Shown: one piece after another, positions 53,227 through 61,824 of the stretch
How the letters are laid out: every line of letters starts with the position of its first letter
Numbering within the stretch: position 1 is the stretch's first letter
NCBI RefSeq assembly: GCF_028283785.1
Contig: NZ_JAPWKB010000019.1
Coordinates: 1,074,001 to 1,138,000, forward strand
Reading direction: 5' to 3'
Source: Paraburkholderia sp.
GTDB taxonomy: Bacteria > Pseudomonadota > Gammaproteobacteria > Burkholderiales > Burkholderiaceae
DNA: 64,000 bases
Notes under the pieces: model-generated
Told to the model about the DNA's origin: nothing
The model's database searches: none
What the model saw: the letters and a program-made list of their open reading frames with translations, nothing else
Translations under genes and position numbers: made by a program

Positions 53227-53341
53227 GGGCTGTCCTCCGGGTCAAGGGGCGTGAACGCAGTCGAAAGACGGGAAAGACAACGCAATCCGGAAACAGCGGG
53301 AAAAGCGGTCGCAACGGGAGCAAAGCGGGCCGCGCTGACGC

Positions 53342-53405
53342 AACGACGCGACAACGCCACGACGCGACAACGCCACGACGCGACAACGCAACGACGCGAC
53401 AACGC
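53342..53405. repeat. 16-bp tandem repeat, four copies
   Basis: Four contiguous copies of [CA]ACGACGCGACAACGC (53342-53357, 53358-53373, 53374-53389, 53390-53405), differing only in the first base. Lies upstream of pldA in non-coding DNA. Confidence 0.9.
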
Positions 53406-53494
53406 CGCCACGAACGCGCGCCGCATCGGCACGAACTACACGGTTTTGTAAAAGAAGGCTTACAACGACGTCGCAGCGCGCGGTGCCGCCACGC

Positions 53495-54799
53495 TCAGAG
53501 GTCGCCTGCCAGTTGCCAGAGCAACGCGCCGTTGAGCAGCAGGATCGCGCCTGCCGCCGCCCAGGCGAGCACCAGCGGCACGCCGCGAACGCGCCATTCG
53601 CGCATCAGCCGACGATCCGATGCAAAGCGGATCAGCGGCAGCACGGCCAGCGGCAGTTGCAGGCTGAGCACCACCTGGCTTGCGACCAGCAGCGGATTCG
53701 AGCCGTGCGGCCCGAACATCGCCACTGCGAACAGCGCCGGACCGATCGCCAGCGAACGCGTCAGCAATGCGCGCTGCCAGCGCGGCAAGCGCAGCTTGAG
53801 GAAGCCTTCCATCACAGCCTGACCGGCCAGCGTTCCCGTCACGGTTGCGCTGAGCCCGCAGGCGAGCAGTGCTGTAGCAAACAGGATGCCTGCCCAGCGG
53901 GTGCCGAGCAGCGGGGCGATCAGCCGGTGCGCGTCGGCGAGATCGGTGACGTCGCGATGGCCGCTCGCGTAGAACACCGCGGCCGCGACGATCAGCAAGG
54001 CCGCGTTGATCACGAACGCGATCGACAGCGACGCGAAGGTATCGATATTCACGCCGTGCAGCGCGTGCGCGATTTCGTCGTCGGTGCCGTTGGGCGCGTG
54101 CTTCTTGACGAGCGCCGAGTGGAGATAGAGGTTGTGCGGCATGACCGTCGCGCCGACGATCCCGGCCGCCAGCCACACCATGCCCGCGTTGCGCAGTAGC
54201 GCCGGGTCCGGCGCGATACCCGCCAGCGCCGCATGCCAGTCGGGTCTGGCGAGCGCCAGTTCGACCACGAAACACAGTCCGACGAAGAAGATCAGCGACA
54301 CGATCACGGCTTCGAGCGTGCGCCGCCCCGTTTGATGAAGCGCGAGCATCGCGAACGTGCAGACCGCCGACATCAACACGCCGACCGTCAACGACACGCC
54401 GAGCAGCAATTGCAGCGCGACCGCGCTGCCGACCACTTCGGCGACATCGCAGGCGACGATCGCGATTTCGCTCGTCACCCACAGAAACCGCGACACGGCC
54501 GGGCTGTAGCGCTCGCGGCAGACTTGCGCGAGATCGCGGCCCGTGACGACGCCGAGCCGCGACGACACCCATTGCAGCAGCATCGCCATCAGGCTCGACA
54601 GGAACACGACGCTGAGCAGCTGATAGCCGTACGTGGCGCCCGCGGCGAGCGCGGTGGCCCAGTTGCCGGGGTCCATATAGCCGACCGCGATCAGTGCCCC
54701 CGCGCCCACGAACGAAAACCAGTGCGCGGGACGGCCACCGCTGCCGTCCGGCGTACGCCGGCGTCGTCGGGATCGGACACCTGAGGGCAACGTGTTCAT
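53495..54799 (-). CDS. mntH: Nramp-family Mn2+/divalent metal transporter MntH
   Basis: 434 residues with about 11 membrane segments. H+-coupled uptake of Mn2+ (and Fe2+). The substrate motif DPGN is at 43-46 (YMDPGNWATAL) and the TM6 motif ATVMPHNLYLHSALV is present. The N-terminus is basic (SRRRRRTPDG). The ATG at 54799 gives the usual start; a longer open frame lacks homology. I see no manganese riboswitch in the leader. Confidence 0.94.
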   Translation of the reverse strand: MNTLPSGVRSRRRRRTPDGSGGRPAHWFSFVGAGALIAVGYMDPGNWATALAAGATYGYQLLSVVFLSSLMAMLLQWVSSRLGVVTGRDLAQVCRERYSPAVSRFLWVTSEIAIVACDVAEVVGSAVALQLLLGVSLTVGVLMSAVCTFAMLALHQTGRRTLEAVIVSLIFFVGLCFVVELALARPDWHAALAGIAPDPALLRNAGMVWLAAGIVGATVMPHNLYLHSALVKKHAPNGTDDEIAHALHGVNIDTFASLSIAFVINAALLIVAAAVFYASGHRDVTDLADAHRLIAPLLGTRWAGILFATALLACGLSATVTGTLAGQAVMEGFLKLRLPRWQRALLTRSLAIGPALFAVAMFGPHGSNPLLVASQVVLSLQLPLAVLPLIRFASDRRLMREWRVRGVPLVLAWAAAGAILLLNGALLWQLAGDL

Positions 54800-55256
54800 C
54801 GAGCGCCTTTGAGCTTCGTGGTACGCGTGTCGCGGTGAGTGCAACGGTTTTGCATAGGGCTTGCGCATGCGCTGCGCGGCCATGCGGCGCAAGCGTTATG
54901 CCCGTCGGATCCTGCCGATGGACGCGCTGCGCCGGCCGATAAGCTATTTTGCACCGGGCGGGGCATCTGCGTGGCGATGTCCTTACAGTCCGCTTCCGGT
55001 GCGACGCGGACACGGTAAGGCCCATGGTTTTTTTCGGGTGGACACGCGCTGTCAAACCGATAAAATTGCGGCGAATTTTGCGACGCCGCGCAGGGCTGGC
55101 TGCCGCTGTACCGTTTGCACGACAGCCGGGCGGTTTTTTTGGCGCGCGTAATAATTGATGGTAGTTTTCGAATTTTTCAGGGGAGCCGTGCGGCCTTGCA
55201 CGGCGGCATATGTGAAGAAGACGACCGGCAGTGCGCCGGTCCGGACGGAGAACAGG
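54800..55256. other. Divergent intergenic region mntH / polyamine importer
   Basis: 457 bases with no supported gene. The leader of the polyamine-binding gene contains two GC hairpins: GCCGTGC-GGCCTT-GCACGGC (55185-55204) and ACCGGC-AGTGC-GCCGGT (55224-55240). The second ends 16 bases before the ATG. Confidence 0.5.
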
Positions 55257-56357
55257 ATGAAAAAACTGGTGGCGAGCCAAATGGCGGCGCTGGTGCTGTG
55301 TGCTGCACCGTGGTTGACGGCAGTGGCGAAAGATACGCAGCTGAACGTGTACAACTGGTCCGACTACATCGCCAAGGACACGATCCCGAACTTCACGAAG
55401 CAGACCGGCGTCCAGGTCAAATACGACAACTACGACAGCGACGACACGCTGCAAGCCAAGCTGCTCACCGGCAATTCCGGCTACGACATCGTCGTGCCCA
55501 CCAGCAATTACGCAGGCAAGCAGATCGCCGCGGGCATCTTCGCGCCGCTCGACAAATCGAAGCTGCCGAACCTCAAATATCTCGACCCCGCGCTGATGGC
55601 GCTGGTCGCCGGCGCGGATCCGGGCAACCAGTTCACGGTGCCCTGGGCTTACGGCACCACGGGTCTCGGCTACAACGTCACGAAAGCGCAGCAGATCCTC
55701 GGCAAGAACGTGCCGCTGGATAGCTGGGACGTGCTGTTCAAGCCGGAAAACCTGTCGAAGCTGAAGGCGTGCGGCGTGTCGGTGCTCGACGCGCCCGACC
55801 AGATGTTCGCCGCCGCGCTGCATTACATCGGCAAGGATCCGATGAGCACGAACCCGGCGGATTATCGCGAAGCGCTCGCGATGATGAAGAAGATCCGTCC
55901 GTACATCACGCAGTTCAACTCGTCGGGCTATATCAACGATCTGGTTGGCGGCGACATCTGTTTCGCGTACGGTTTCTCGGGCGACGTCGTGATCGCGAAG
56001 CATCGCGCGGTCGAAGCGAAGAAGTCGTACAAGATCGAGTACTACATTCCGAAGGGCGGTGCGCCGGTCTGGTTCGACGTGATGGCGATCCCGAAGGACG
56101 CGAAGAACAAGGAAGCCGCGCTTCAGTGGATCAACTACATCGAGACGCCGCAGGTTCACGCGGCGATCACGAACGAGGTCTACTACCCGAACGCCAACGT
56201 CGAAGCGCGCAAGTACGTGAGCAAGGACGTCGCGAACGACCCGGCTGTGTATCCGTCGCAGGAGACCATCAAGACGCTGTTCCTGCTCAAGCCGCTGCCG
56301 CCGGAAATCCAGCGCTTGCAGACGCGCCTGTGGACCGAATTCAAGTCCGGCCGCTGA
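55257..56357 (+). CDS. Polyamine ABC importer, periplasmic binding protein (PotF-like)
   Basis: 366 residues, same length class as E. coli PotF/PotD. Signal peptide (MKKLVASQMAALVLCAAPWLTAVA). LNVYNWSDYIAKDTIPNFTKQTGVQVKYDNYDSDDTLQAKLLTGNSGYDIVVPTS is the family hallmark, with polyamine-binding aromatic and acidic residues such as NWSDY and the GDICFAYGFSGDV region. Putrescine or spermidine is likely. The ATG at 55257 with GGAG upstream. A terminator separates it from the ATPase gene. Confidence 0.93.
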   Translation: MKKLVASQMAALVLCAAPWLTAVAKDTQLNVYNWSDYIAKDTIPNFTKQTGVQVKYDNYDSDDTLQAKLLTGNSGYDIVVPTSNYAGKQIAAGIFAPLDKSKLPNLKYLDPALMALVAGADPGNQFTVPWAYGTTGLGYNVTKAQQILGKNVPLDSWDVLFKPENLSKLKACGVSVLDAPDQMFAAALHYIGKDPMSTNPADYREALAMMKKIRPYITQFNSSGYINDLVGGDICFAYGFSGDVVIAKHRAVEAKKSYKIEYYIPKGGAPVWFDVMAIPKDAKNKEAALQWINYIETPQVHAAITNEVYYPNANVEARKYVSKDVANDPAVYPSQETIKTLFLLKPLPPEIQRLQTRLWTEFKSGR

Positions 56358-56405
56358 TCGCCGCGGCCCGCGCAGGAAAAGAGGGTGTCGGGTTGTAAAG
56401 TCATG

Positions 56406-56436
56406 AAGCCCCCGGTTCCACCGGGGGCTTTGTTCG
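56406..56436 (+). terminator. Intrinsic terminator/attenuator between binding protein and ATPase genes
   Basis: 10-bp stem AAGCCCCCGG / CCGGGGGCTT, TTCCA loop (56406-56430), then TTGTTC. A short T tract allows partial read-through, which would give more binding protein than membrane components. Confidence 0.7.
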
Positions 56437-56463
56437 TCAAACGCAGAAGTGAAGCAGCAGATT

Positions 56464-57627
56464 ATGAGTGACCAGTCGGGTGCACCGGCAGGGGCCGGCA
56501 CGCTGCCCCCGGGCAACAACGTCGTTGCGGACGACGCAACGGAAAACTTCGTGCGGATCGTCGACGTCGTCAAGAAATTCGGCGAAACCGTCGCGGTAAA
56601 GGGCGTGAACCTGTCCGTGCGGAAGGGCGAGCTGTTCGCGCTGCTTGGCAGTTCGGGCTGCGGCAAGTCCACGCTGCTGCGGATGCTCGCGGGTCTCGAA
56701 ACCGTCACGTCGGGCAAGATCCTGATCGACGGTGAAGATCTCGCGCAACTGCCGCCGTATCGTCGGCCGATCAATATGATGTTCCAGTCGTATGCGCTGT
56801 TTCCGCACATGTCGGTCGAATCGAACGTCGCGTTCGGGTTGAAGCAGGAAGGGGTACCGAAGGCCGAACTGGCCGACCGCGTGCACACCGCGCTCGAACT
56901 CGTGCAGATGGCGAAGTACGCGAAGCGCAAGCCGCATCAGCTGTCTGGCGGCCAGCAGCAACGCGTCGCGCTGGCGCGCTCGCTGGTCAAACGGCCGAAG
57001 CTGCTGTTGCTCGACGAACCGATGTCCGCGCTCGACAAGCAGATCCGTCAGCGCACGCAGATCGAACTCGTCAACATTCTCGACTCGGTCGGTGTCACGT
57101 GCATGATGGTCACGCACGATCAGGAAGAGGCGATGACGATGGCGGGCCGCCTTGCCGTGATGAGCGAAGGCGAGATCGTGCAGCTCGGCACGCCGCACGA
57201 AGTGTACGAGTATCCGAACAGCCGCTTTTCGGCGGAATTCATCGGCTCGACCAATCTGTTCGACGGCAACACCGTCGAAGACGAGCCGGATCACGTGTTT
57301 ATCGAAACGCCCGACCTGAGCTGCCGTTTGTACGTGAATCACGGCATCACCGGGCCGCTCGGCATGCCGGTGACCGTGTCGGTGCGACCGGAGCGGATGG
57401 CGCTCACGCGCAAGCCGCCCGAAGGCGCGTACAACTGGGGCAAGGGTGTCGTGACGAACGTGGCGTATATGGGCGGTTACTCGCTGTATCACGTGAAGCT
57501 CGACGCCGGCAAGACGGTGGTGGCGAACGTCTCGAGTCTCGCATTGATGGAAATCGACACGCCCACCTGGGGCGACGAAGTCTATGTGCGCTGGAGCGCC
57601 AACGCCGGCGTGGTGTTGACGTCATGA
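56464..57627 (+). CDS. Polyamine ABC importer, ATPase (PotG-like)
   Basis: 387 residues. Walker A GSSGCGKST, Q-loop FQSYALFPHM, signature LSGGQQQRVALARSL, Walker B LLLLDEPMSALDK and H-loop THDQEEA. A C-terminal TOBE domain follows (about 300-387; TVSVRPERM). The ATG at 56464 is used; a GTG at 56449 is an alternative. It ends in an ATGA overlap with the first permease. Confidence 0.95.
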   Translation: MSDQSGAPAGAGTLPPGNNVVADDATENFVRIVDVVKKFGETVAVKGVNLSVRKGELFALLGSSGCGKSTLLRMLAGLETVTSGKILIDGEDLAQLPPYRRPINMMFQSYALFPHMSVESNVAFGLKQEGVPKAELADRVHTALELVQMAKYAKRKPHQLSGGQQQRVALARSLVKRPKLLLLDEPMSALDKQIRQRTQIELVNILDSVGVTCMMVTHDQEEAMTMAGRLAVMSEGEIVQLGTPHEVYEYPNSRFSAEFIGSTNLFDGNTVEDEPDHVFIETPDLSCRLYVNHGITGPLGMPVTVSVRPERMALTRKPPEGAYNWGKGVVTNVAYMGGYSLYHVKLDAGKTVVANVSSLALMEIDTPTWGDEVYVRWSANAGVVLTS

Positions 57628-58553
57628 AGGCCGCGCTGGGTTCGATCGTGCGGTGGCCGGTGCGGCGTTTCGGGCTGACCGGCCGCACTGCGGTGGTGGC
57701 CGGGCCGTTCGTCTGGTTGCTGCTGTTTTTCCTCGTGCCGTTTCTGCTGGTGGTGAAGATCAGTTTCGCCGATCTTCGGCTGGGCATTCCGCCGTACACC
57801 GAACTGACCACGTTCACGGACGGCGTGATTCATATCGCGCTGGATCTGTCGCACTACGCGTTTCTGTTTAGCGACAGCCTGTATTTCGCGACTTATGTGA
57901 ACTCGGTGGTGGTTGCGGGGATTTCGACGCTGCTGTGTCTGCTGATCGGTTATCCGATGGCGTATTACATTGCGCGTTCGAATCCAGGCTCCCGCAATAT
58001 TCTGCTGATGGCGGTGATGTTGCCGTTCTGGACATCGTTTCTGATTCGCGTGTATGCGTGGATCGGCATCTTGAAGAACAACGGGCTGCTGAACAATTTT
58101 CTGATGTCGATCGGGCTGATTCATTCGCCGATCGAGCTGTATCACACCAATACCGCGGTTTATATCGGCATGGTGTATTCGTACCTGCCGTTTCTGGTGA
58201 TGCCGCTTTACGCGCATCTGGTGAAGATGGATCTGACTTTGCTCGAAGCCGCGTACGACCTCGGCGCGAAACCGTGGAAAGCGTTCTGGCAGATCACGTT
58301 ACCGCTGTCGAAGAACGGGATTATTGCCGGGTGTCTGCTGGTGTTCATTCCGGCGGTGGGTGAGTACGTGATTCCGGAATTGCTGGGCGGTGCGAATACG
58401 TTGATGATCGGCCGGGTGATGTGGAATGAGTTTTTCGACAATGCCGACTGGCCGATGGCTTCGGCGGTGACGTGTGCGATGGTATTGCTGCTGCTGGTGC
58501 CGATGGCGTTGTTCCAGTATGCGCAGGCTAAGGCTCTGGAGGAAAAGCGCTGA
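57624..58553 (+). CDS. Polyamine ABC importer permease (PotH-like)
   Basis: 309 residues, six membrane segments. VVAGPFVWLLLFFLVPFLLVVKISFAD is TM1; the EAA loop is LLEAAYDLGAKPWKAFWQITLPLSKNG; FIPAVGEYVIPELLGG follows. ATGA overlap with the ATPase gene and a TGATG one-base overlap with the next permease show a tightly coupled operon. Confidence 0.94.
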   Translation: MKAALGSIVRWPVRRFGLTGRTAVVAGPFVWLLLFFLVPFLLVVKISFADLRLGIPPYTELTTFTDGVIHIALDLSHYAFLFSDSLYFATYVNSVVVAGISTLLCLLIGYPMAYYIARSNPGSRNILLMAVMLPFWTSFLIRVYAWIGILKNNGLLNNFLMSIGLIHSPIELYHTNTAVYIGMVYSYLPFLVMPLYAHLVKMDLTLLEAAYDLGAKPWKAFWQITLPLSKNGIIAGCLLVFIPAVGEYVIPELLGGANTLMIGRVMWNEFFDNADWPMASAVTCAMVLLLLVPMALFQYAQAKALEEKR

Positions 58554-59371
58554 TGAAGCCGAATCGCATTCTGCAGTTCGTTGCATTGGGACTGGGTTTT
58601 CTGTTTCTGTATATCCCGATCGTGAGTCTGGTCGTGTACTCGTTTAACGAGTCGCAACTGGTGACGGTGTGGACGCATTTCTCGACGCGCTGGTATGCCG
58701 CGCTGTTACAGGACGACGAACTGATTTCGGCCGCGTGGCTGTCGTTGCGGATCGGGTTGTTGACGGCGTTTGCGTCGGTGATTATCGGCACGTGGGCGGG
58801 TTTCGTACTCGCGCGCATGGGGCGGTTTCGCGGGTTCACGCTTTACACCGGGATGATCAATGCACCGCTGGTGATTCCCGAAGTGATTCAGGGTATTTCG
58901 CTGCTGCTGCTGTTCATCGAAATGGGGAAATTGCTGGGCTGGCCCGCCGGGCGTGGCATTTTCACGATCTGGATCGGGCATGTGATGCTGTGCATATCGT
59001 ATGTCGCGATTATTGTTCAGTCGCGGGTTCGGGATTTGCATCCGTCGCTTGAAGAAGCCGCACTCGATCTCGGCGCGACGCCGTTACGGGTGTTTTTCTT
59101 TATTACGTTGCCGTTGATTTCGCAGGCGTTGGTGGCGGGGTGGTTGTTGTCTTTTACCTTGTCGATCGACGATCTGGTTTTGTCGGCGTTTTTGTCCGGG
59201 CCTGGGTCGACGACGTTGCCGCTGGTGGTGTTTTCGCGCGTGCGGTTGGGGTTGAATCCGGAGATGAATGCGTTGGCGACGTTGTTTATTGGGGTTGTGA
59301 CGGTTGGGGTGGTGGCGGCGAATCTGTTTATGCAGAGGGCTGAGAGGAAGAAGACGATGGTATTGGTTTGA
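58553..59371 (+). CDS. Polyamine ABC importer permease (PotI-like)
   Basis: 272 residues, six membrane segments. FLFLYIPIVSLVVYSFNES is typical of PotC/PotI; the EAA loop is LEEAALDLGATPLRVFFFITLPLISQA; TLSIDDLVLSAFLSGPGSTTLPL follows. The 3' end drifts toward T/G-rich third positions (TTG, GGG), a trend that continues into the following repeat-rich intergenic DNA. Confidence 0.94.
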   Translation: MKPNRILQFVALGLGFLFLYIPIVSLVVYSFNESQLVTVWTHFSTRWYAALLQDDELISAAWLSLRIGLLTAFASVIIGTWAGFVLARMGRFRGFTLYTGMINAPLVIPEVIQGISLLLLFIEMGKLLGWPAGRGIFTIWIGHVMLCISYVAIIVQSRVRDLHPSLEEAALDLGATPLRVFFFITLPLISQALVAGWLLSFTLSIDDLVLSAFLSGPGSTTLPLVVFSRVRLGLNPEMNALATLFIGVVTVGVVAANLFMQRAERKKTMVLV

Positions 59372-59542
59372 TTTGGTTTTTTTCGGGGTTTTCTCACTTC
59401 TGGTTGGGGTTAGGGGTTTGGGGTTTGGTTCGGTTGTCCCGTTTTCACGTCGGTTTGCCTGGACCGTCCCTGTGAGTTTTGCGGTTCGCTTGGGGTTGGT
59501 TTGGTTGCTCCTGGCTTGGCGTGCGCGTCCTGTATTCACGTC
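59372..59542. other. G/T-rich intergenic stretch after potI
   Basis: No gene is supported. It contains two related copies of a CACGTCGGTTTGCCTGGAyCGTCCCTGTG element (around 59447 and 59537), the second of which begins the 82-bp inverted repeat. Confidence 0.5.
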
Positions 59543-59624
59543 GGTTTGCCTGGATCGTCCCTGTGCGGGACCGCACCTACTTTTCTTTGCTCGCGCAAAG
59601 AAAAGTAGGCAAAAGAAAGCGCGT
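59543..59624 (+). repeat. 82-bp inverted repeat, left copy
   Basis: Identical over all 82 bases to the reverse complement of 61359-61440. It contains a 15-bp perfect stem CCTACTTTTCTTTGC / GCAAAGAAAAGTAGG with a 4-base loop (59576-59609). Probably a family of dispersed intergenic repeats in this lineage (inference). Confidence 0.95.
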
Positions 59625-59757
59625 TTACCTCGCGCTTCGTAGCGAGTGGCGTCTAGTAATTAACGGGTAGTGGACCGCGCACGTTTTGAGTGGTCGGTCG
59701 GTTTTTCGTGGTGGTCCGCGCCCGCACATCCCGCCCGCTTCGCGGCGGTAGCCCACT

Positions 59758-59989
59758 TCAAAAACCCGTTTTCGCCACGCTATTTTTCGGCCCTCTCGAC
59801 GGTTCCGGCGTCAGCTCAAAACCCGTTTTTACCACGCGATTTGCCAGTCTTCACGACGATTCCCGCAGCCGGTTCAAAGGCCGGTTTGCGCCACGGCATT
59901 CACCCGCCTTCACGACCGTTCCAGCGTCTGTCTAAAGGCCCGGTTACGCCACGGCGTTCACCCGTCTTCACGATGGTTTCGACGTTCCG
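59758..59989. repeat. Four degenerate 58-bp tandem repeats
   Basis: Units start at 59758, 59816, 59874 and 59932, exactly 58 bases apart. Each runs roughly TCAAA..CCGGTTT.CGCCACG.., then TTCACGACG.TTCC. Units 3 and 4 are the most alike. 58 is not a multiple of three, so a long open frame crossing them is not a repeat protein. Confidence 0.85.
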
Positions 59990-60030
59990 AGTTGCGAGGA
60001 CTTTTGCGCGCGGGAACAGGCCGGCGCATG

Positions 60031-61358
60031 GAGCCTGTAAGCGATTTTGTGTCTGCGAGTCATATGATTGCCCGTAACGGGCCAAGGAGAGTCATATGGC
60101 AACGCGCAAGACGAGGAGCCGGTTCGATCCGGCGGTGCTGGACGAACTGCTCAAGGGGCAGGATCCGCAGACGGTCCTGCGTTCGCAGGGCCTGCTCGGC
60201 GAACTCAAGAAGGCGCTGGCCGAGCGCATGCTCAACGCCGAGATGGACGTGCATCTGGACCAGCCGCTCGAGCACGACGCGGGCAACCACCGCAACGGAT
60301 CGAGCGCGAAGACCGTGCTCAGCGAGGACGGCCCGCTGGAGCTGGCGATTCCCCGCGATCGCCACGGCCGCTTTGATCCGGCGCTCATCGGCAAATACCA
60401 GCGCCGCTTTCCCGGCTTCGACCAGAAGATCATCGCGCTGTACGCGCGCGGCATGAGTACGCGCGATATCCGAGGCCCACGTGGCCGAACTCTACGGCCT
60501 GGAGATCTCGCCCGAGCTGGTGTCGGCGGTCACCGACGCGGTGCTCGACGAGGTCGGGCACGGCAGGAGCGCCCGCTCGATCCGGTGTATGCGCTGGTCT
60601 ATTTCGATGCGCTGCGCGTGAAGATCCGCGATGAGGGGCTGGTGCGCAACAAGGCCGTGTATCTGGCCATCGGCGTGAACTGTGAGGGCTACCGCGACGT
60701 GCTGGGCATCTGGATCGAGCACACCGAGGGCGCCCGGTTCTGGCTCAGGGTGATGAGCGAGCTGAAGGCGCGCGGCACGCGCGACATCCTGATCGCGGTG
60801 GTCGACGGGCTCAAGGGGTTTCCGGAGGCGATCGTGTCGGTGTTCCCGCAGACGGTGGTCCAGACCTGCATCGTGCACCTGCTGCGCAACTCGATGCAGT
60901 TCGCCACCTGGAAGGAGCGCGCCGCGCTGGCCGCCGCGCTCAGGCCGGTCTACACCGCGACGGGCGCCGAGGCGGCCGAACAGGAACTGGCGCGCTTCGA
61001 GGCCGGCGAGTGGGGCCAGCGCTACCGGGCGATCGTGCCGATGTGGCGACGGCAGTGGGAAGAGGTCGTGCCGTTCTTTGCGTTCACCGCGCCGGTGCGC
61101 ACGCTGATCTACACGACCAACGCGATCGAGAGCCTGCACAGCGAGGTGCGCAAATCGATCCGCAACAAGGGCCACTTTCCATCCGACGAAGCCGCGCTCA
61201 AACTCATCTGGCTGAGCCTGCGCTACATCGTCGGCAAGTGGACCAACCGGCCCCTGTGCTGGAGCGCGGCGCGAACGGAGTTCGCCATCCAGTTTGAAGA
61301 CCGCTTTACTGTCGGGCCATGAGTACCATGACTCGCACACAAAATTTCTGACAGCCTC
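60031..61358. mobile_element. IS256-family insertion sequence
   Basis: About 1.33 kb. Imperfect terminal inverted repeats: left GAGCCTGTAAGCGATTTTGT... (60031-60063), right end read inward GAGGCTGTCAGAAATTTTGT... (61358-61328), both continuing to CGAGTCAT. One transposase gene fills it. The flanking 8-mers (60023-60030 and 61359-61366) do not match, so no target duplication is seen. The right end abuts the 82-bp repeat directly. Confidence 0.8.
60096..61322 (+). CDS. IS256-family transposase with two compensating frameshifts
   Basis: 408 residues. Mutator-type DDE transposase: catalytic Asp171 (VYFDALRVKIRD), Asp237 (AVVDGLKG) and Glu345 (TNAIESL), with the CIVH motif. Residues ~126-157 are out of frame: the expected sequence (AHVAELYGLEISPELVSAVTDAVLDEV) is encoded in the +1 frame at 60473-60563. 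An extra G near 60472 and a missing base near 60555 bracket it. The gene is thus open from end to end, but about 30 residues before the first Asp are scrambled, which probably inactivates it unless the shifts are sequencing errors. Confidence 0.85.
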   Translation: MATRKTRSRFDPAVLDELLKGQDPQTVLRSQGLLGELKKALAERMLNAEMDVHLDQPLEHDAGNHRNGSSAKTVLSEDGPLELAIPRDRHGRFDPALIGKYQRRFPGFDQKIIALYARGMSTRDIRGPRGRTLRPGDLARAGVGGHRRGARRGRARQERPLDPVYALVYFDALRVKIRDEGLVRNKAVYLAIGVNCEGYRDVLGIWIEHTEGARFWLRVMSELKARGTRDILIAVVDGLKGFPEAIVSVFPQTVVQTCIVHLLRNSMQFATWKERAALAAALRPVYTATGAEAAEQELARFEAGEWGQRYRAIVPMWRRQWEEVVPFFAFTAPVRTLIYTTNAIESLHSEVRKSIRNKGHFPSDEAALKLIWLSLRYIVGKWTNRPLCWSAARTEFAIQFEDRFTVGP

Positions 61359-61440
61359 ACGCGCTTTCTTTTGCCTACTTTTCTTTGCGCGAGCAAAGAA
61401 AAGTAGGTGCGGTCCCGCACAGGGACGATCCAGGCAAACC
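61359..61440 (-). repeat. 82-bp inverted repeat, right copy
   Basis: Exact reverse complement of 59543-59624, with the same stem-loop at 61374-61407. It begins at the base following the IS right end. Confidence 0.95.
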
Positions 61441-61442
61441 AG

Positions 61443-61524
61443 CATGAAACCGGGACGACCGCGCGTGAAACCGGGACAAGCGAGCGCGAAACCGGGACAA
61501 CCGCGCATAAAACCGGGACCAGCA
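61443..61524. repeat. 21-bp degenerate tandem repeat, four copies
   Basis: GAAACCGGGAC cores at 61446, 61467, 61488 and (AAAACCGGGAC) 61509, exactly 21 bases apart. A related element in the other orientation (GTTGTCCCGTTTTCAC) lies near 59432, left of the 82-bp repeat. Confidence 0.85.
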
Positions 61525-61824
61525 ACCCGGCCCAACCAAAACCAAAAAAACCAAACCTCAACCTTCCATCCCAAACCCTTACAACCGAAACACAAAACAA
61601 ACCAAACCACCACCACATCCCAGTATATTTCCGTGATGATCAAATCACTGACATGCATGGCGGGGTGGGAGCAGCTATATCGGGTTTGGGAGCTTTTGGT
61701 ACTGGTATGCAAATTCCTGTGGAACTTGCTCCTGTTCCTGGGCGGCGGAACCTAGCCACGGGGCCACGGGGCCACAGGGCGGCCACCAAGCCACCCCGGC
61801 CGCCCAAGGCCACCAACCCCCCTT
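61525..61824. other. Low-complexity intergenic DNA
   Basis: An A/C-rich run (61530-61620), then a plus-strand open stretch (about 61620-61755) whose translation looks locally protein-like (GGVGAAISGLGAFGTGMQIP) but has no start, ribosome site or known family. It could be a gene remnant. Confidence 0.3.

Noticed and set aside
54800..54960. Manganese riboswitch in the mntH leader
   Set aside because: I could not find the conserved yybP-ykoY core elements in the leader.
53460..56930. A 1156-codon open frame on the minus strand
   Set aside because: It runs antisense and out of frame through mntH, the polyamine-binding gene and the ATPase; its translation is Arg-rich and without domains. High-GC shadow.
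59576..59609. The 15-bp stem-loop as a transcription terminator for potI
   Set aside because: The loop is followed by CAAAAGAAAG, not a T tract, and the same element recurs within the 82-bp repeat away from gene ends.
59670..60077. A 135-codon frame across the 58-bp repeats
   Set aside because: The repeat period is not divisible by three, there is no ribosome site or family, and it runs into the IS end.
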